A stretch of DNA of 64,000 bases from Desulfuromonas versatilis. Lineage in GTDB: Bacteria > Desulfobacterota > Desulfuromonadia > Desulfuromonadales > NIT-T3. Location of the stretch: the NCBI RefSeq assembly GCF_019704135.1, contig NZ_AP024355.1, positions 2,660,001-2,724,000 of the forward strand, written 5' to 3'. The notes below the pieces were generated by a model. That model saw only the letters and a list, made by a program, of their open reading frames with translations, had not been told where the DNA came from and did not search any database. The translations under genes and the position numbers were made by a program. Below, one piece after another: positions 55,394-63,179 of the stretch; position 1 is the first letter of the stretch; each line of letters begins with the position of its first letter.

Positions 55394-56341
55394 TCAATCG
55401 GAGCGGGGCTCCCGGCACATGAGGTCGCGGTAGCCCGCTTCCCGGTTGAAGAAACGGGCCAGGCCGCGGCAGCCTCCCAGGCACAGGGGGTAGTCGCGGC
55501 ACCCGCGGCACCCCTGGGGGACTTCGGCGATCTCCTGGCGGATCTGCAGCCTTTTGGGCGAGCTCCAGAGCTCCTCGAGGGAGTGCTGGTGCAACGAACC
55601 GAGCTTCTCGGGCCACGAGGAGCAGGGGAGCAGGTGGCCTTCGGCATCGACATGCCCCAGGCTGTTGGCCGCCTGGCAGCCGCCGTACTCGCTGCGCCCG
55701 CCCTGTTCGCCGCGCGGAAACAGCAGCTCCCAGATGAACAGGTCGTGAACCTCCAGGTTCACTCCCCGGCGGTGGTTTTCCGGATCGGGGCCCAGCAGCC
55801 GGCGCAGCTTTTCGAGCTCATCGGGCCCCGGGATACCAGCCGCCGCAGAGGGTGAAAACCTATCACCGATGCGGGTGTTTGGCAACTTAATTCGCCCCAC
55901 TCCCAGGTCCCTGCCAAACTCGAGCAGCGGCAGCAACAAGTGGAGATTGCCGCGGTGGGGGGTCATCTGCAGGGCCGGCTGGTAGCCATTTTCCCTGGCC
56001 TGTTCGACGACCCGCGCCAGGTCGGAAAAGTTTTCCCCGTTGCCGGAGAGGATCGCCCCGGCATCCAACAGCAGGGCGTCCAACGGCAACCCCGGAACCA
56101 GGCCGGCGACCTCTGCAGCCGAACCGGTGAAAACCAGCAGGATCCGCACCCCACCATGGCTGAGAACCTGGAGGATTTCGTGGATGCGGGGGTGGGCCAG
56201 CGGGCGCTCTTCCAGGGTCACGAAGAATACCCCGGCAGCGCAGAGCCGCTCGGCGATCCGCAGGGGTTCTTCAGCGGGGGTGGATTCTCGGGTACCGTGA
56301 AGTTCCCAGGTCACCCGTAGTGGCGTGTCAAGCAGATCCAT
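55394..56341 (-). CDS. GeoRSP-type SPASM partner protein without radical SAM Cys motif
   Basis: 315 residues. The N-terminal barrel is degenerate and lacks CxxxCxxC (it reads TWELHGTRESTPAEEPLRIA). The C-terminal SPASM domain has the Cys set GGCQAANSLG, LPCSSWPEKLG and CRGCRDYPLCLGGCRGL, with a final MC. It resembles the non-catalytic SPASM partner of the GeoRSP pair. It follows the precursor peptide gene and terminator, and likely helps bind or modify the peptide. Confidence 0.75.
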   Translation of the reverse strand: MDLLDTPLRVTWELHGTRESTPAEEPLRIAERLCAAGVFFVTLEERPLAHPRIHEILQVLSHGGVRILLVFTGSAAEVAGLVPGLPLDALLLDAGAILSGNGENFSDLARVVEQARENGYQPALQMTPHRGNLHLLLPLLEFGRDLGVGRIKLPNTRIGDRFSPSAAAGIPGPDELEKLRRLLGPDPENHRRGVNLEVHDLFIWELLFPRGEQGGRSEYGGCQAANSLGHVDAEGHLLPCSSWPEKLGSLHQHSLEELWSSPKRLQIRQEIAEVPQGCRGCRDYPLCLGGCRGLARFFNREAGYRDLMCREPRSD

Positions 56342-56383
56342 AAGGCAGGCTGAACCGGTGGGCCTTGCGACCCTCCGGGCGAG

Positions 56384-56414
56384 GAAAAAAACGGGGGCAG
56401 CACAGCTGCCCCCT
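56384..56414 (-). terminator. Intrinsic terminator after the peptide gene
   Basis: On the minus strand a perfect hairpin GGGGGCAG/CTGCCCCC is followed by GTTTTTTT. It ends most transcripts after the small peptide gene, so the peptide is likely expressed above the following SPASM gene. Confidence 0.9.
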
Positions 56415-56420
56415 TGGTCC

Positions 56421-56477
56421 TTAGCAGGGATGGACGTTCGAGGAACCGACCACCCGGGGCTTCATGTACTTCTTCAT
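56421..56477 (-). CDS. 18-residue RiPP precursor peptide (GeoRSP-type)
   Basis: ATG at 56477 with GAAGGAGG 8 bp upstream encodes MKKYMKPRVVGSSNVHPC, 18 residues ending in Cys, then TAA. It lies between a radical SAM/SPASM protein and its SPASM partner, next to a PqqD-like chaperone, exactly where the peptide substrate of such systems sits. A strong terminator follows directly. The sequence is consistent with a peptide whose C-terminal SSNVHPC part is modified (inference). It is below the usual gene-finder length. Confidence 0.85.
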   Translation of the reverse strand: MKKYMKPRVVGSSNVHPC

Positions 56478-56584
56478 ATCCCTCACCTCCTTCAGTTTTG
56501 TGGGTGCCTTGACACCCGGCTGATACTGCGTTTCACCGACCATGGCCGACACGCCGAAACCGCCTTCGCATCGGCAGAAAGGTA

Positions 56585-57589
56585 TCATTTCCAGCAGTGG
56601 GGGTCGGGCTGACTGAAGTCACCGGTGGTAGCAAAGGAGCGAGCCGTGCACCCCCCCAGGCACTGCTCGAACGCACCGCAACCGACACACTTGCCGGTCG
56701 CCTCCTTGTTGCGCATCCGGTTGAGGACAGGTGAGTCATACCAGATGCTGTCGAAATCGTCCCGAAGGATATTGCCGACCACCAGCGGGATGAAACCGCA
56801 GGGCGTAATATCCCCATTGGGGCGTAAATTAAGGGAAAGCTTACCACAGCTGCTGCCGTTTACCAACGAGTTTTCCTCGTAACCGGGCAGCGAGGCGATG
56901 ATCGGGTCGTCGAAGGAGATCAGCAGATTTCTGGCCTCCTGCTTGGCCTTGAGGGCCTCGACATAGAACGCCTTCCACTCCTCGGGCGACAGGTCGAGTT
57001 CCTCGCGGTTTTTGAAACCCCGCCCGCTGCATTTGAAATTGTGCAGGTAGACCTGGCCGACTCCGCGATCCCGGGCCAGTTGCAGGAGATCCTGGAAGTT
57101 CAGATGATTGATCCGCGAGATCACCGAACTCATGGTACTTTTCAGCCCCACCTTGCGCAACGCCTCCAGGGCGCCCACGGCCCGCTCGAAAGAGCCCGGC
57201 ATGCAGCGAAAATCGTCGTGCAGGGCGGCAGCGGCGCTGTCGATGCTGATGCCGACGCTCTTGAAGCCGCAGCGCTTGAGTTCAGCGGCGGCCGCTTCGT
57301 CGACCAGCCAGCCGTTGGAGTTCATCGAGACGTTGAGCCCCTTGCCGGTGGCATAGCTGGCGATCTCGAAAAGGTCCTCGCGGATCAGCGGTTCCCCACC
57401 GCCGAAATTGATGAAAGGGACCTGCTTCTCGGCCAGGACATCGATGATGCGCAGGATGTCCGCCGTGGCCAGCTCCTCGACCTGCTCTTCGCGGCTGTAG
57501 CAGTGCGAACAGCTGAAGTTGCAGCGGAACGACAAAGTCCAGTTGAAGGTCAGGGGGGCGGAAAACAGGTCGGTAATCTTTTCAGCCAT
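56585..57589 (-). CDS. Radical SAM/SPASM peptide maturase (GeoRSP-type)
   Basis: 334 residues: radical SAM motif CNFSCSHCYS (CxxxCxxC) near residue 23, FGGGEPLIREDLFEIASYAT, a SAM-binding fold with SIDSAAAALHD, then a SPASM domain with CGKLSLNLRPNGDITPCGFI and CVGCGAFEQCLGGC. It should generate a 5'-deoxyadenosyl radical to modify the short peptide encoded just downstream. Start overlaps the PqqD gene by 8 bp. Confidence 0.9.
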   Translation of the reverse strand: MAEKITDLFSAPLTFNWTLSFRCNFSCSHCYSREEQVEELATADILRIIDVLAEKQVPFINFGGGEPLIREDLFEIASYATGKGLNVSMNSNGWLVDEAAAAELKRCGFKSVGISIDSAAAALHDDFRCMPGSFERAVGALEALRKVGLKSTMSSVISRINHLNFQDLLQLARDRGVGQVYLHNFKCSGRGFKNREELDLSPEEWKAFYVEALKAKQEARNLLISFDDPIIASLPGYEENSLVNGSSCGKLSLNLRPNGDITPCGFIPLVVGNILRDDFDSIWYDSPVLNRMRNKEATGKCVGCGAFEQCLGGCTARSFATTGDFSQPDPHCWK

Positions 57590-57896
57590 GGCTCAGCCAC
57601 CCTCTTTCCAGCAGATCGTCGACGAACTCGGCGACATCTCCGCTCAACTCCTCGCGCTCCACCTCGAACTGCTCGGCCAGGGCCTCGACCACCTGCCCCA
57701 GGTCCCGGGTCCCGTCGCACAGGGCCCAGATCCGTCCCCCGACCAGGTTGAGCTGGTGCATCATGCCGGAAATGATCAGGATGACCGCGCCGCGGTCTTC
57801 CACCTCTTCACCCCGCTCCAGGGCCTTGAGAATCTCTTCCTCGCGGCGCTTCTCGACGCGCCAGACGATATCGGGGTTGCGTACCAGAGCCTTCAA
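57582..57896 (-). CDS. PqqD-family peptide chaperone
   Basis: 104 residues with NLVGGRIWALCDGTRDLGQV and LSGDVAEFVDDLLERGWL, the RRE/PqqD winged-helix fold that binds precursor peptides and presents them to the radical SAM enzyme. It overlaps the maturase gene by 8 bp, so stoichiometric co-expression is likely. Confidence 0.88.
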   Translation of the reverse strand: MKALVRNPDIVWRVEKRREEEILKALERGEEVEDRGAVILIISGMMHQLNLVGGRIWALCDGTRDLGQVVEALAEQFEVEREELSGDVAEFVDDLLERGWLSHG

Positions 57897-57928
57897 ATCC
57901 CTTTCCTTTCACCGGTTCGGGGCGCCCT

Positions 57929-58996
57929 TCAGGCGCTCGCCCGCTCCCGGAACAACAGACAGCTGAGCAGCACGAAAACAAATCCAAGCAGCACCGCGGC
58001 CTTGCCGGCCAGCGAGACGCCCGCCGCGGTGGCGGCGATCCCCCAGGACTGCACCAGGCCACCGCCGATGAACATGCCGACGACCACCAGGCCGGCATCG
58101 GCGTCCCCCTCCCCGGCCTTGACCAACTGCCGGAAGGGGCAGCCGCCAATCAGCACCGAGATCCAGCCAACCAGAGCCATCCCCAAAAAGCTCCAGAGGT
58201 GCTCGAGGTGGGCGCCGGGTTGGCCGTAGAGACCGGGGTTGAAGCGCCCGGTGGCGGCATTGAAGGCCACCGCCGCGCCGACAAAGGCGAGCAGGCCCCA
58301 GAGCAGCGGCGAACGCCGTCCCATCAGCAGGGTGTCGCGGACGCTGCCGGTGATGCAGAAACGGCTGCGCTGGGCCAGCGCGCCGAGCGCCAAGCCGGCA
58401 CCGAGGGCCAGCAGCCAGGGGGCGTGCTGGGCGGCGCTGCCGCGCCCGGAGAAGATCAGGAAGCCGGGGCGGGCCAGCAGAAATACCAGCAGCAGCAGGA
58501 AGAACCCGGGGACCAGCAGGCCGCTGCCGCCCCGCTCTTCGTGGTGGCGACCGAGGTGCACGCCGCGGGCGAGCCCCTTGAGGCCGATCCAGACGCCGGC
58601 AAGCAGGCCGGCCACCCCGCCGAGGGCGGTCAGGTCGCCGGCGGTGAAGCGCAGAAACAGCTTGATGGGACAGCCGATGAAGACCGCGCAGCCGACGATC
58701 AGAAAGATGCCGGAAACCAGCCTCGGCAGCGGCGCGCTGCCGCCCCGCGAGCGGAACTCGCGAAAGGCGCCGGCACTGGCCAGGGCGCCGAGCACGAAGC
58801 CGATCAGTTCCGGGCGCAGGTACTGCATGCGCGGGTTGTCGTGCAGCCCGAGAGCGCCGGCACTGTTCTCGATGAAGCAGGAGACGCAGATCCCCGAGTT
58901 CTCGGGGTTGCCCCAGACCGCCAGCAGCACCCCCAGCCCGCCCAGCAGCAGGCCGGCGGCGACCACGGTCCAGCTATGTGTCTCACGCCAGTTCAT
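57929..58996 (-). CDS. YedE/YeeE-family transporter, selenium-type (SelT/YedE-like)
   Basis: 355 residues from ATG 58996 (a GTG at 59008 is also possible). About ten membrane segments with the family's Cys motifs: SGICVSCFIENSAGALGLHD, VGCAVFIGCPIKLFLRF, QRSRFCITGS and LIGGCPFRQLVKAGEGDAD. YedE proteins import thiosulfate or, in the seleno subgroup, are tied to selenium metabolism (family knowledge). Here it sits with an EF2568-type desulfurase, supporting a sulfur/selenium link. Confidence 0.85.
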   Translation of the reverse strand: MNWRETHSWTVVAAGLLLGGLGVLLAVWGNPENSGICVSCFIENSAGALGLHDNPRMQYLRPELIGFVLGALASAGAFREFRSRGGSAPLPRLVSGIFLIVGCAVFIGCPIKLFLRFTAGDLTALGGVAGLLAGVWIGLKGLARGVHLGRHHEERGGSGLLVPGFFLLLLVFLLARPGFLIFSGRGSAAQHAPWLLALGAGLALGALAQRSRFCITGSVRDTLLMGRRSPLLWGLLAFVGAAVAFNAATGRFNPGLYGQPGAHLEHLWSFLGMALVGWISVLIGGCPFRQLVKAGEGDADAGLVVVGMFIGGGLVQSWGIAATAAGVSLAGKAAVLLGFVFVLLSCLLFRERASA

Positions 58997-58998
58997 TC

Positions 58999-59541
58999 TT
59001 ATTCGCACCCGCCGGCGAGCCGGCTCTGCAGATAGTAGAGGTTGCGCAAGGCGGTCTCAAGGGTGCGGTTGTCGGGGTTGGCGCGGGCCCGCCGGCCGAT
59101 CTCGTCCAGCCCGCGATCCACCAGCTGACGGATTTCCGTCTGCATGGAGAGGGGGCTTTTCTCGTCGACGTAGTCGCCGTTGAGCTTCACCCCCTGCACG
59201 TAGCTGGCAATGGACTCCTCGAGCGCACCGAATTCCTGGAGAATCGCCCCCTTGAGCAGGTAGCCGTGGGCCTCGCCGGGGTAGGCGCGCCCCAGTTCCT
59301 CCAGCTTGAGCAGGGCCCGCTGGGCTTCCCCCTGGGCCCGCAACTCCTCCACCGGGCCGTAGATCTTCTGCAGAAAGGCGCTGCGGGCCTGGTAGGCCAG
59401 CTCCCGCTCGATCCCCTTGTCGAGGGAAGAGGCCTGGCGGGCGTCGCTGCCGCGCGGGGCGCCGAGCAGCAGCACCGCCAGCGCCGCCAGGGTGCCGGCG
59501 AGGCCAAGCCAGATCAGTCTGTCGAATCCGTCACGCGCCAT
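58999..59541 (-). CDS. Membrane-anchored TPR-like protein
   Basis: 180 residues: one N-terminal membrane helix (LIWLGLAGTLAALAVLLLGA), then helical repeats (LLKLEELGRAYPGEAHGYLL, KGAILQEFGALEESIASYVQ) like TPRs. It ends 2 bp before the YedE gene and starts 7 bp after the PhnD-like gene, so all are one operon. Likely a scaffold; function unknown. Confidence 0.7.
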   Translation of the reverse strand: MARDGFDRLIWLGLAGTLAALAVLLLGAPRGSDARQASSLDKGIERELAYQARSAFLQKIYGPVEELRAQGEAQRALLKLEELGRAYPGEAHGYLLKGAILQEFGALEESIASYVQGVKLNGDYVDEKSPLSMQTEIRQLVDRGLDEIGRRARANPDNRTLETALRNLYYLQSRLAGGCE

Positions 59542-59548
59542 TAGGGAC

Positions 59549-60487
59549 TCAGAATTCCTGGTACGGGGGCATGTTGGCCCGCTTGGCCATCACGCGGATC
59601 GGGTCGTAATCGCTGTCCAGTAGCTGGTCGAAGCCGTCGATCCAGGCGGACTTGAGCACCTTGACCTGCTCGCCGTCGATGGTCACGGTCTCCTCGGGCT
59701 TGAGTTCGAGCAGCGCCTTGCGGAATTTCTCCACCAGCTCCGCATCAATCTGTTTGGAGGCGCCGAAGGTGCAATAGGGGATGATGGGGCTCTGGGCGAT
59801 GATATGGAAGTCGTCGGCGGTGATCTTCCCTTCGCGGGTCATGACCTCGAGATCGAGGGCCGGGGCCGCCGCCACGTCGAAATCGCCGAAATAGACGCCG
59901 TAGACCACCTTCTCGTGCTTGAAGGAGCCGGAGGGAATGGCGTAGTAGCCCAGGTCCCGCTCGGGGTCGAGCCCGGCCTCCAGCATCAGGTCGTACTGGG
60001 CCAGATAGCCGGTGGGCGCCAGTTGCGGCCCGAACAGCATGCGCTTGCCCTTGAGATCTTCCAGGGTTTCGATGCCGCTCCCCTTGCGGGAGATGATCGC
60101 CCCGGCGGTGCGTGAGCCGAACTGCCCGCGCCGCTCGGCGGCCAGCAGCCGCAGGTCGTGGTTTTCCTTGAGGATGATATAGACCAGCGAGTTGGAGTGG
60201 GTGAACTCGAATTCCCCCTTGGCGAAGCGCTCCTCGAAATCCTGGGTGTCCACCGGCACCGTCTCGAAGTCGACCCCGAGCTTCTCCGACAGGTAGCGGG
60301 TCAGGGGGCGGAAGCGCTGCAGGGTCTCCTCCTCGCTGTTGCAGTTCATGTAGCCGATGCGCATTTTGGGGCGCTCGGCGGCCCGGTCGCAGCCGCTCAG
60401 GGCGACCAGGGCGAGCAGGCAGGCCGCTGCAATAACAGCAGGACGGGCAAGGGCGATCAGGGAGCGGGATTTGAGGATAATGTTCAT
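59549..60487 (-). CDS. PhnD-like periplasmic binding lipoprotein
   Basis: 312 residues with a lipoprotein signal (LLALVALSGC) and the PhnD/SsuA2-type fold: MRIGYMNCNSEEETLQRFRP, FTHSNSLVYIILKE, RKGSGIETLEDLKGKRMLFG and FGPQLAPTGYL. These families bind phosphonates or oxyanions. In this operon, beside YedE, an oxyanion ligand such as a sulfur or selenium species is possible (inference). It begins the operon; no ABC permease is visible. Confidence 0.82.
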   Translation of the reverse strand: MNIILKSRSLIALARPAVIAAACLLALVALSGCDRAAERPKMRIGYMNCNSEEETLQRFRPLTRYLSEKLGVDFETVPVDTQDFEERFAKGEFEFTHSNSLVYIILKENHDLRLLAAERRGQFGSRTAGAIISRKGSGIETLEDLKGKRMLFGPQLAPTGYLAQYDLMLEAGLDPERDLGYYAIPSGSFKHEKVVYGVYFGDFDVAAAPALDLEVMTREGKITADDFHIIAQSPIIPYCTFGASKQIDAELVEKFRKALLELKPEETVTIDGEQVKVLKSAWIDGFDQLLDSDYDPIRVMAKRANMPPYQEF

Positions 60488-60537
60488 GTTTTGATATTTC
60501 TGGCCCTTTGGGTTTTTTTTAAATACGAAGTCTTATT

Positions 60538-60620
60538 CACCACGAAGGCCACGAAGGCCACGAAGAAAACCGGATTGATTTTTATGCCTTTACTTCGTGA
60601 CCTTCGTGTCCTTCGTGGTG
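60538..60620. repeat. 28-bp inverted repeat built of 9-bp units
   Basis: Left arm CACCACGAAGGCC then ACGAAGGCCACGAAG (60538-60565), right arm its complement with two mismatches (60593-60620), loop 27 nt. The units repeat every 9 bp (CACGAAGGC / CTTCGTGTC). It lies between the beta-helix gene and the PhnD-like gene, 3' of the former's downstream neighbour, and can form a long hairpin. Confidence 0.92.
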
Positions 60621-60651
60621 TGCGCTTTATTCTTTATTGGATTTGATCTAA

Positions 60652-61761
60652 CTAGGGTTTCCGTTCAGGCAGCGGCGGCACCTTGAAGGGCGGCGCCTCC
60701 TTCAATACGGGCTCGATTTCCACAGGGCCCATCCCTGGCCGCTGGCGGCCGTCGCGGATCATCGAGCGCAACTCCTGCGCGGAGGTTGTCCCCCACCAGT
60801 TGCCGGGGGCCTGGACCGGGCCGGCTCCGTCGTTGAGCAACGCGTAGATGCCGTTGTCCTGGATCAGGTTGCCGCTCAGCGCCCCGCTGGAATCGAGCCA
60901 GCGGATTCCGGCGCGGCCGTTGTCGGCGATCCGGTTGCCGCTTACCCGGACATCAGACTCTTCAAGAAAAATGCCATGTTCGCTGTTCCCGGACAGATCG
61001 TTTCCCTCGACCTCTCCGGTGCTGCGTTGCAGGTAGAGTCCCTTGCGGTTGCCGACAACGCGGTTGCCCCTGGCGACAAGGCTCGAATCGCGGAGGCTGA
61101 CCCCGTTGATGAGGTTTTCCTCGAAGCGGCAACCGGCCATGGCGACCTCGCTGAAGACGCAGCGCATCCCCCAGTGGTTGCGGGCAACCACCAGGCCCTC
61201 GAGGTTCACCTCCGAGTTGCGGAACTGCAGGCCGTTGAGGTTGTCGACAACCTCGGAATCGCTGATATCCACGGTCGATTCCTGGAACTGGGCTCCCCGC
61301 ACGTTGTAGCGAAAACGGGAGGTTTTGATGGCCGCCCGGGCGAAATGGGCATGGAAGCCGCGGTAGCCGTATTCGACGATGCAGTGCTCGAGCAGGTTGT
61401 CTTCCTCGGAGGCCATCATGTTGAGCGCCCCCCAGTCTCCGGGCGAGGGGGATGGCGCCGCGGAGGTAAACAGGATCGGCGCATCGGCGGTGCCCAGAGC
61501 GCGAAACACCCCCTGGATGAAAATTTCGTGTTCGCCGATTCCGTCGCCGTTGCTGTCGTAGGGGGTGAAGCGGACCACCGTTCCGGGGCGGATTTCCAGC
61601 GTCGCTTCCGGCGCAACCGTCAGGATTCCGTCAATCAGCACCTCCCCCTCCCAGACGGTATCCTGGTAGAGGGAGTTCTCCCCGGTGTAGCGAAGCGGCT
61701 CGCCGGAGTGGGCCGGAATTGCAGCCAGCAGGCCGACCAACAGGCACCACAGAATTCTCAT
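60652..61761 (-). CDS. Exported parallel beta-helix protein
   Basis: 369 residues: signal peptide (MRILWCLLVGLLAAIPAHSG), then many short beta-helix coils with Asn/Gly turns (NRVVGNRKGLYLQRSTGEVE, GNDLSGNSEHGIFLEESDVR), typical of NosD/CASH-type right-handed beta-helices. No catalytic triad of known lyases stands out. It overlaps the upstream beta-helix lipoprotein gene by 4 bp (ATGA). Confidence 0.78.
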   Translation of the reverse strand: MRILWCLLVGLLAAIPAHSGEPLRYTGENSLYQDTVWEGEVLIDGILTVAPEATLEIRPGTVVRFTPYDSNGDGIGEHEIFIQGVFRALGTADAPILFTSAAPSPSPGDWGALNMMASEEDNLLEHCIVEYGYRGFHAHFARAAIKTSRFRYNVRGAQFQESTVDISDSEVVDNLNGLQFRNSEVNLEGLVVARNHWGMRCVFSEVAMAGCRFEENLINGVSLRDSSLVARGNRVVGNRKGLYLQRSTGEVEGNDLSGNSEHGIFLEESDVRVSGNRIADNGRAGIRWLDSSGALSGNLIQDNGIYALLNDGAGPVQAPGNWWGTTSAQELRSMIRDGRQRPGMGPVEIEPVLKEAPPFKVPPLPERKP

Positions 61762-62591
61762 GGCCCGCCCCCGCGCAGCCAGCGCAAGTCTTCGCGGTTG
61801 CCGGCGAACTGGCCGGGATCAAAGGGGAATGCGTTCTGGAAAGCGGCCAGGCCGATAGCATTACCGCTCACCCGGTTGCCCTCCAGGGCCGGGCGGCTGT
61901 CGCCATCGGCGAAAATCCCCTCTTCGTCATTGCCGGTGACCCGGTTGCCTTGCACCTGGGGGCTGGAGCCTCGCCAGCAGAAGATCCCCCCCTCCCCTTC
62001 GGCAATCAGGTTGTCACGGATCTGCGGAGAGCTGCCCTGCTGGGCCACAACCCCGTAACGACAGCCGAGAATCCGGCTGCCGCGGACCAGGGGGGAGGTC
62101 CCGATGCAGAGAATGCCGGTTTCCGCCCTGGCAATTTCCGCCCCTTCGATCACCGAAGGCTCCGCCCGGTCGAGCAGGACCCCGGCCCAGGCGACAGCCT
62201 CGCCCTCCGGCGCCCCCTCGGGGATGAAGCGGACCGGTTCCTGATCGGTGCCCGCTATTTCAAGGGCGCCCCGGACCAGCAGCTCAGTATCGGAAGAAAG
62301 GTATTCGGGGTCGATCTTGGTGCTGTCGTCATATCGCACCCGTACTGTAGTGCCGGCCAGGATCCTCAGGGTGCTGCCCCTGGGCACCAGCACATCGCCG
62401 ACCAGCACCACCTCGCCGGACCAGACGGTCAAACCGGAGAGGACCCCGACCGCCTCCAGTGGCTCCCGGGCCGGGCCGGCCGGGCTCTGCGCCGCAGGTG
62501 CAGCCAGTCCGCCAGGCTCGGGAGCGCGGGAAACGGCGCAGCCGCCAAACCACACGCAAAGCAGCAGTGCTGCCAGCCGCAGCCCCGTCAT
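61758..62591 (-). CDS. Beta-helix lipoprotein
   Basis: 277 residues from ATG 62591: lipobox VWFGGC, then parallel beta-helix repeats of the same kind as its downstream neighbour (LVRGSRILGCRYGVVAQQGS, PQIRDNLIAEGEGGIFCWRG). It is paired with the exported beta-helix protein, 4-bp overlap, and follows the binding protein gene by 4 bp overlap. The three form one operon behind a sigma-54 promoter. Confidence 0.78.
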   Translation of the reverse strand: MTGLRLAALLLCVWFGGCAVSRAPEPGGLAAPAAQSPAGPAREPLEAVGVLSGLTVWSGEVVLVGDVLVPRGSTLRILAGTTVRVRYDDSTKIDPEYLSSDTELLVRGALEIAGTDQEPVRFIPEGAPEGEAVAWAGVLLDRAEPSVIEGAEIARAETGILCIGTSPLVRGSRILGCRYGVVAQQGSSPQIRDNLIAEGEGGIFCWRGSSPQVQGNRVTGNDEEGIFADGDSRPALEGNRVSGNAIGLAAFQNAFPFDPGQFAGNREDLRWLRGGGP

Positions 62592-63061
62592 ATCCACCCC
62601 TGGTCCATGAGGAAACGACGCGCCGCGGCGGCCGGCGGAGCCCCCGCCTCGACCCGGGCGGCCAGTTCGGCCACCTGCTCGCCCCTGAGCAGGCGGGCCA
62701 ACTTGCGCAGGGCCGGGGCGACGGTGGTGAACTGCAGATCCTGCAGGGGGCGCTTGCCCGAGATCAGGGCCGGTCCCCCCTCCACGACCAGCAGGGCCGG
62801 TTCAGCGACGGTATCTCCATCCCAGAACACCATGTCGACCCGCTCCGCCCGCAGCTCGACCAGCGGCTGCTTGCCGTTCAGCTCGACCCGCACCGATTCG
62901 GTGCCGGTCTTCTCCTTGACGTAGAGGGACACCACCTCGTAGAGCACGTCCGCCCGGGCACCGGTGCCGGTCCCAAGGTAGAGCTTCGGTCCGAAACAGG
63001 CCTCGGCAGGCAAGGCAAAGGCGAGCAGGGAAACGAGCAGCAGCAGGAGAGATTGTCGCAT
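62588..63061 (-). CDS. Small periplasmic solute-binding-like protein (OpuAC-like)
   Basis: 157 residues from ATG 63061: signal peptide MRQSLLLLLVSLLAFALPAE. The body (CFGPKLYLGTGTGARADVLY, EVVSLYVKEKTGTESVRVEL, LVELRAERVDMVFWDGDTVA) recalls the N-lobe of OpuAC-type binding proteins but is only half length. It may be a truncated or single-lobe binding protein. The longer frame to 63160 would cross the sigma-54 promoter. Confidence 0.6.
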   Translation of the reverse strand: MRQSLLLLLVSLLAFALPAEACFGPKLYLGTGTGARADVLYEVVSLYVKEKTGTESVRVELNGKQPLVELRAERVDMVFWDGDTVAEPALLVVEGGPALISGKRPLQDLQFTTVAPALRKLARLLRGEQVAELAARVEAGAPPAAAARRFLMDQGWI

Positions 63062-63114
63062 TGTTGAAATCCGGCCCGGGTAAGAAAAGGGAAACGGTTG
63101 TTGGCAGAAAAACC

Positions 63115-63131
63115 AGCAATTAGCGTACCAT
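63115..63131 (-). promoter_or_regulatory. Sigma-54 promoter of the binding-protein/beta-helix operon
   Basis: The minus strand reads ATGGTACGCTAATTGCT, one core mismatch to TGGCACG-N4-TTGCW with correct spacing. It lies 54 bp upstream of the binding-like gene's start at 63061 and directly below an NtrC-type activator gene. Confidence 0.75.
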
Positions 63132-63179
63132 ACCGGGCGCTTCGGAATCCAGAGGGGCAAATTGGAGAAAGACGGGAGC

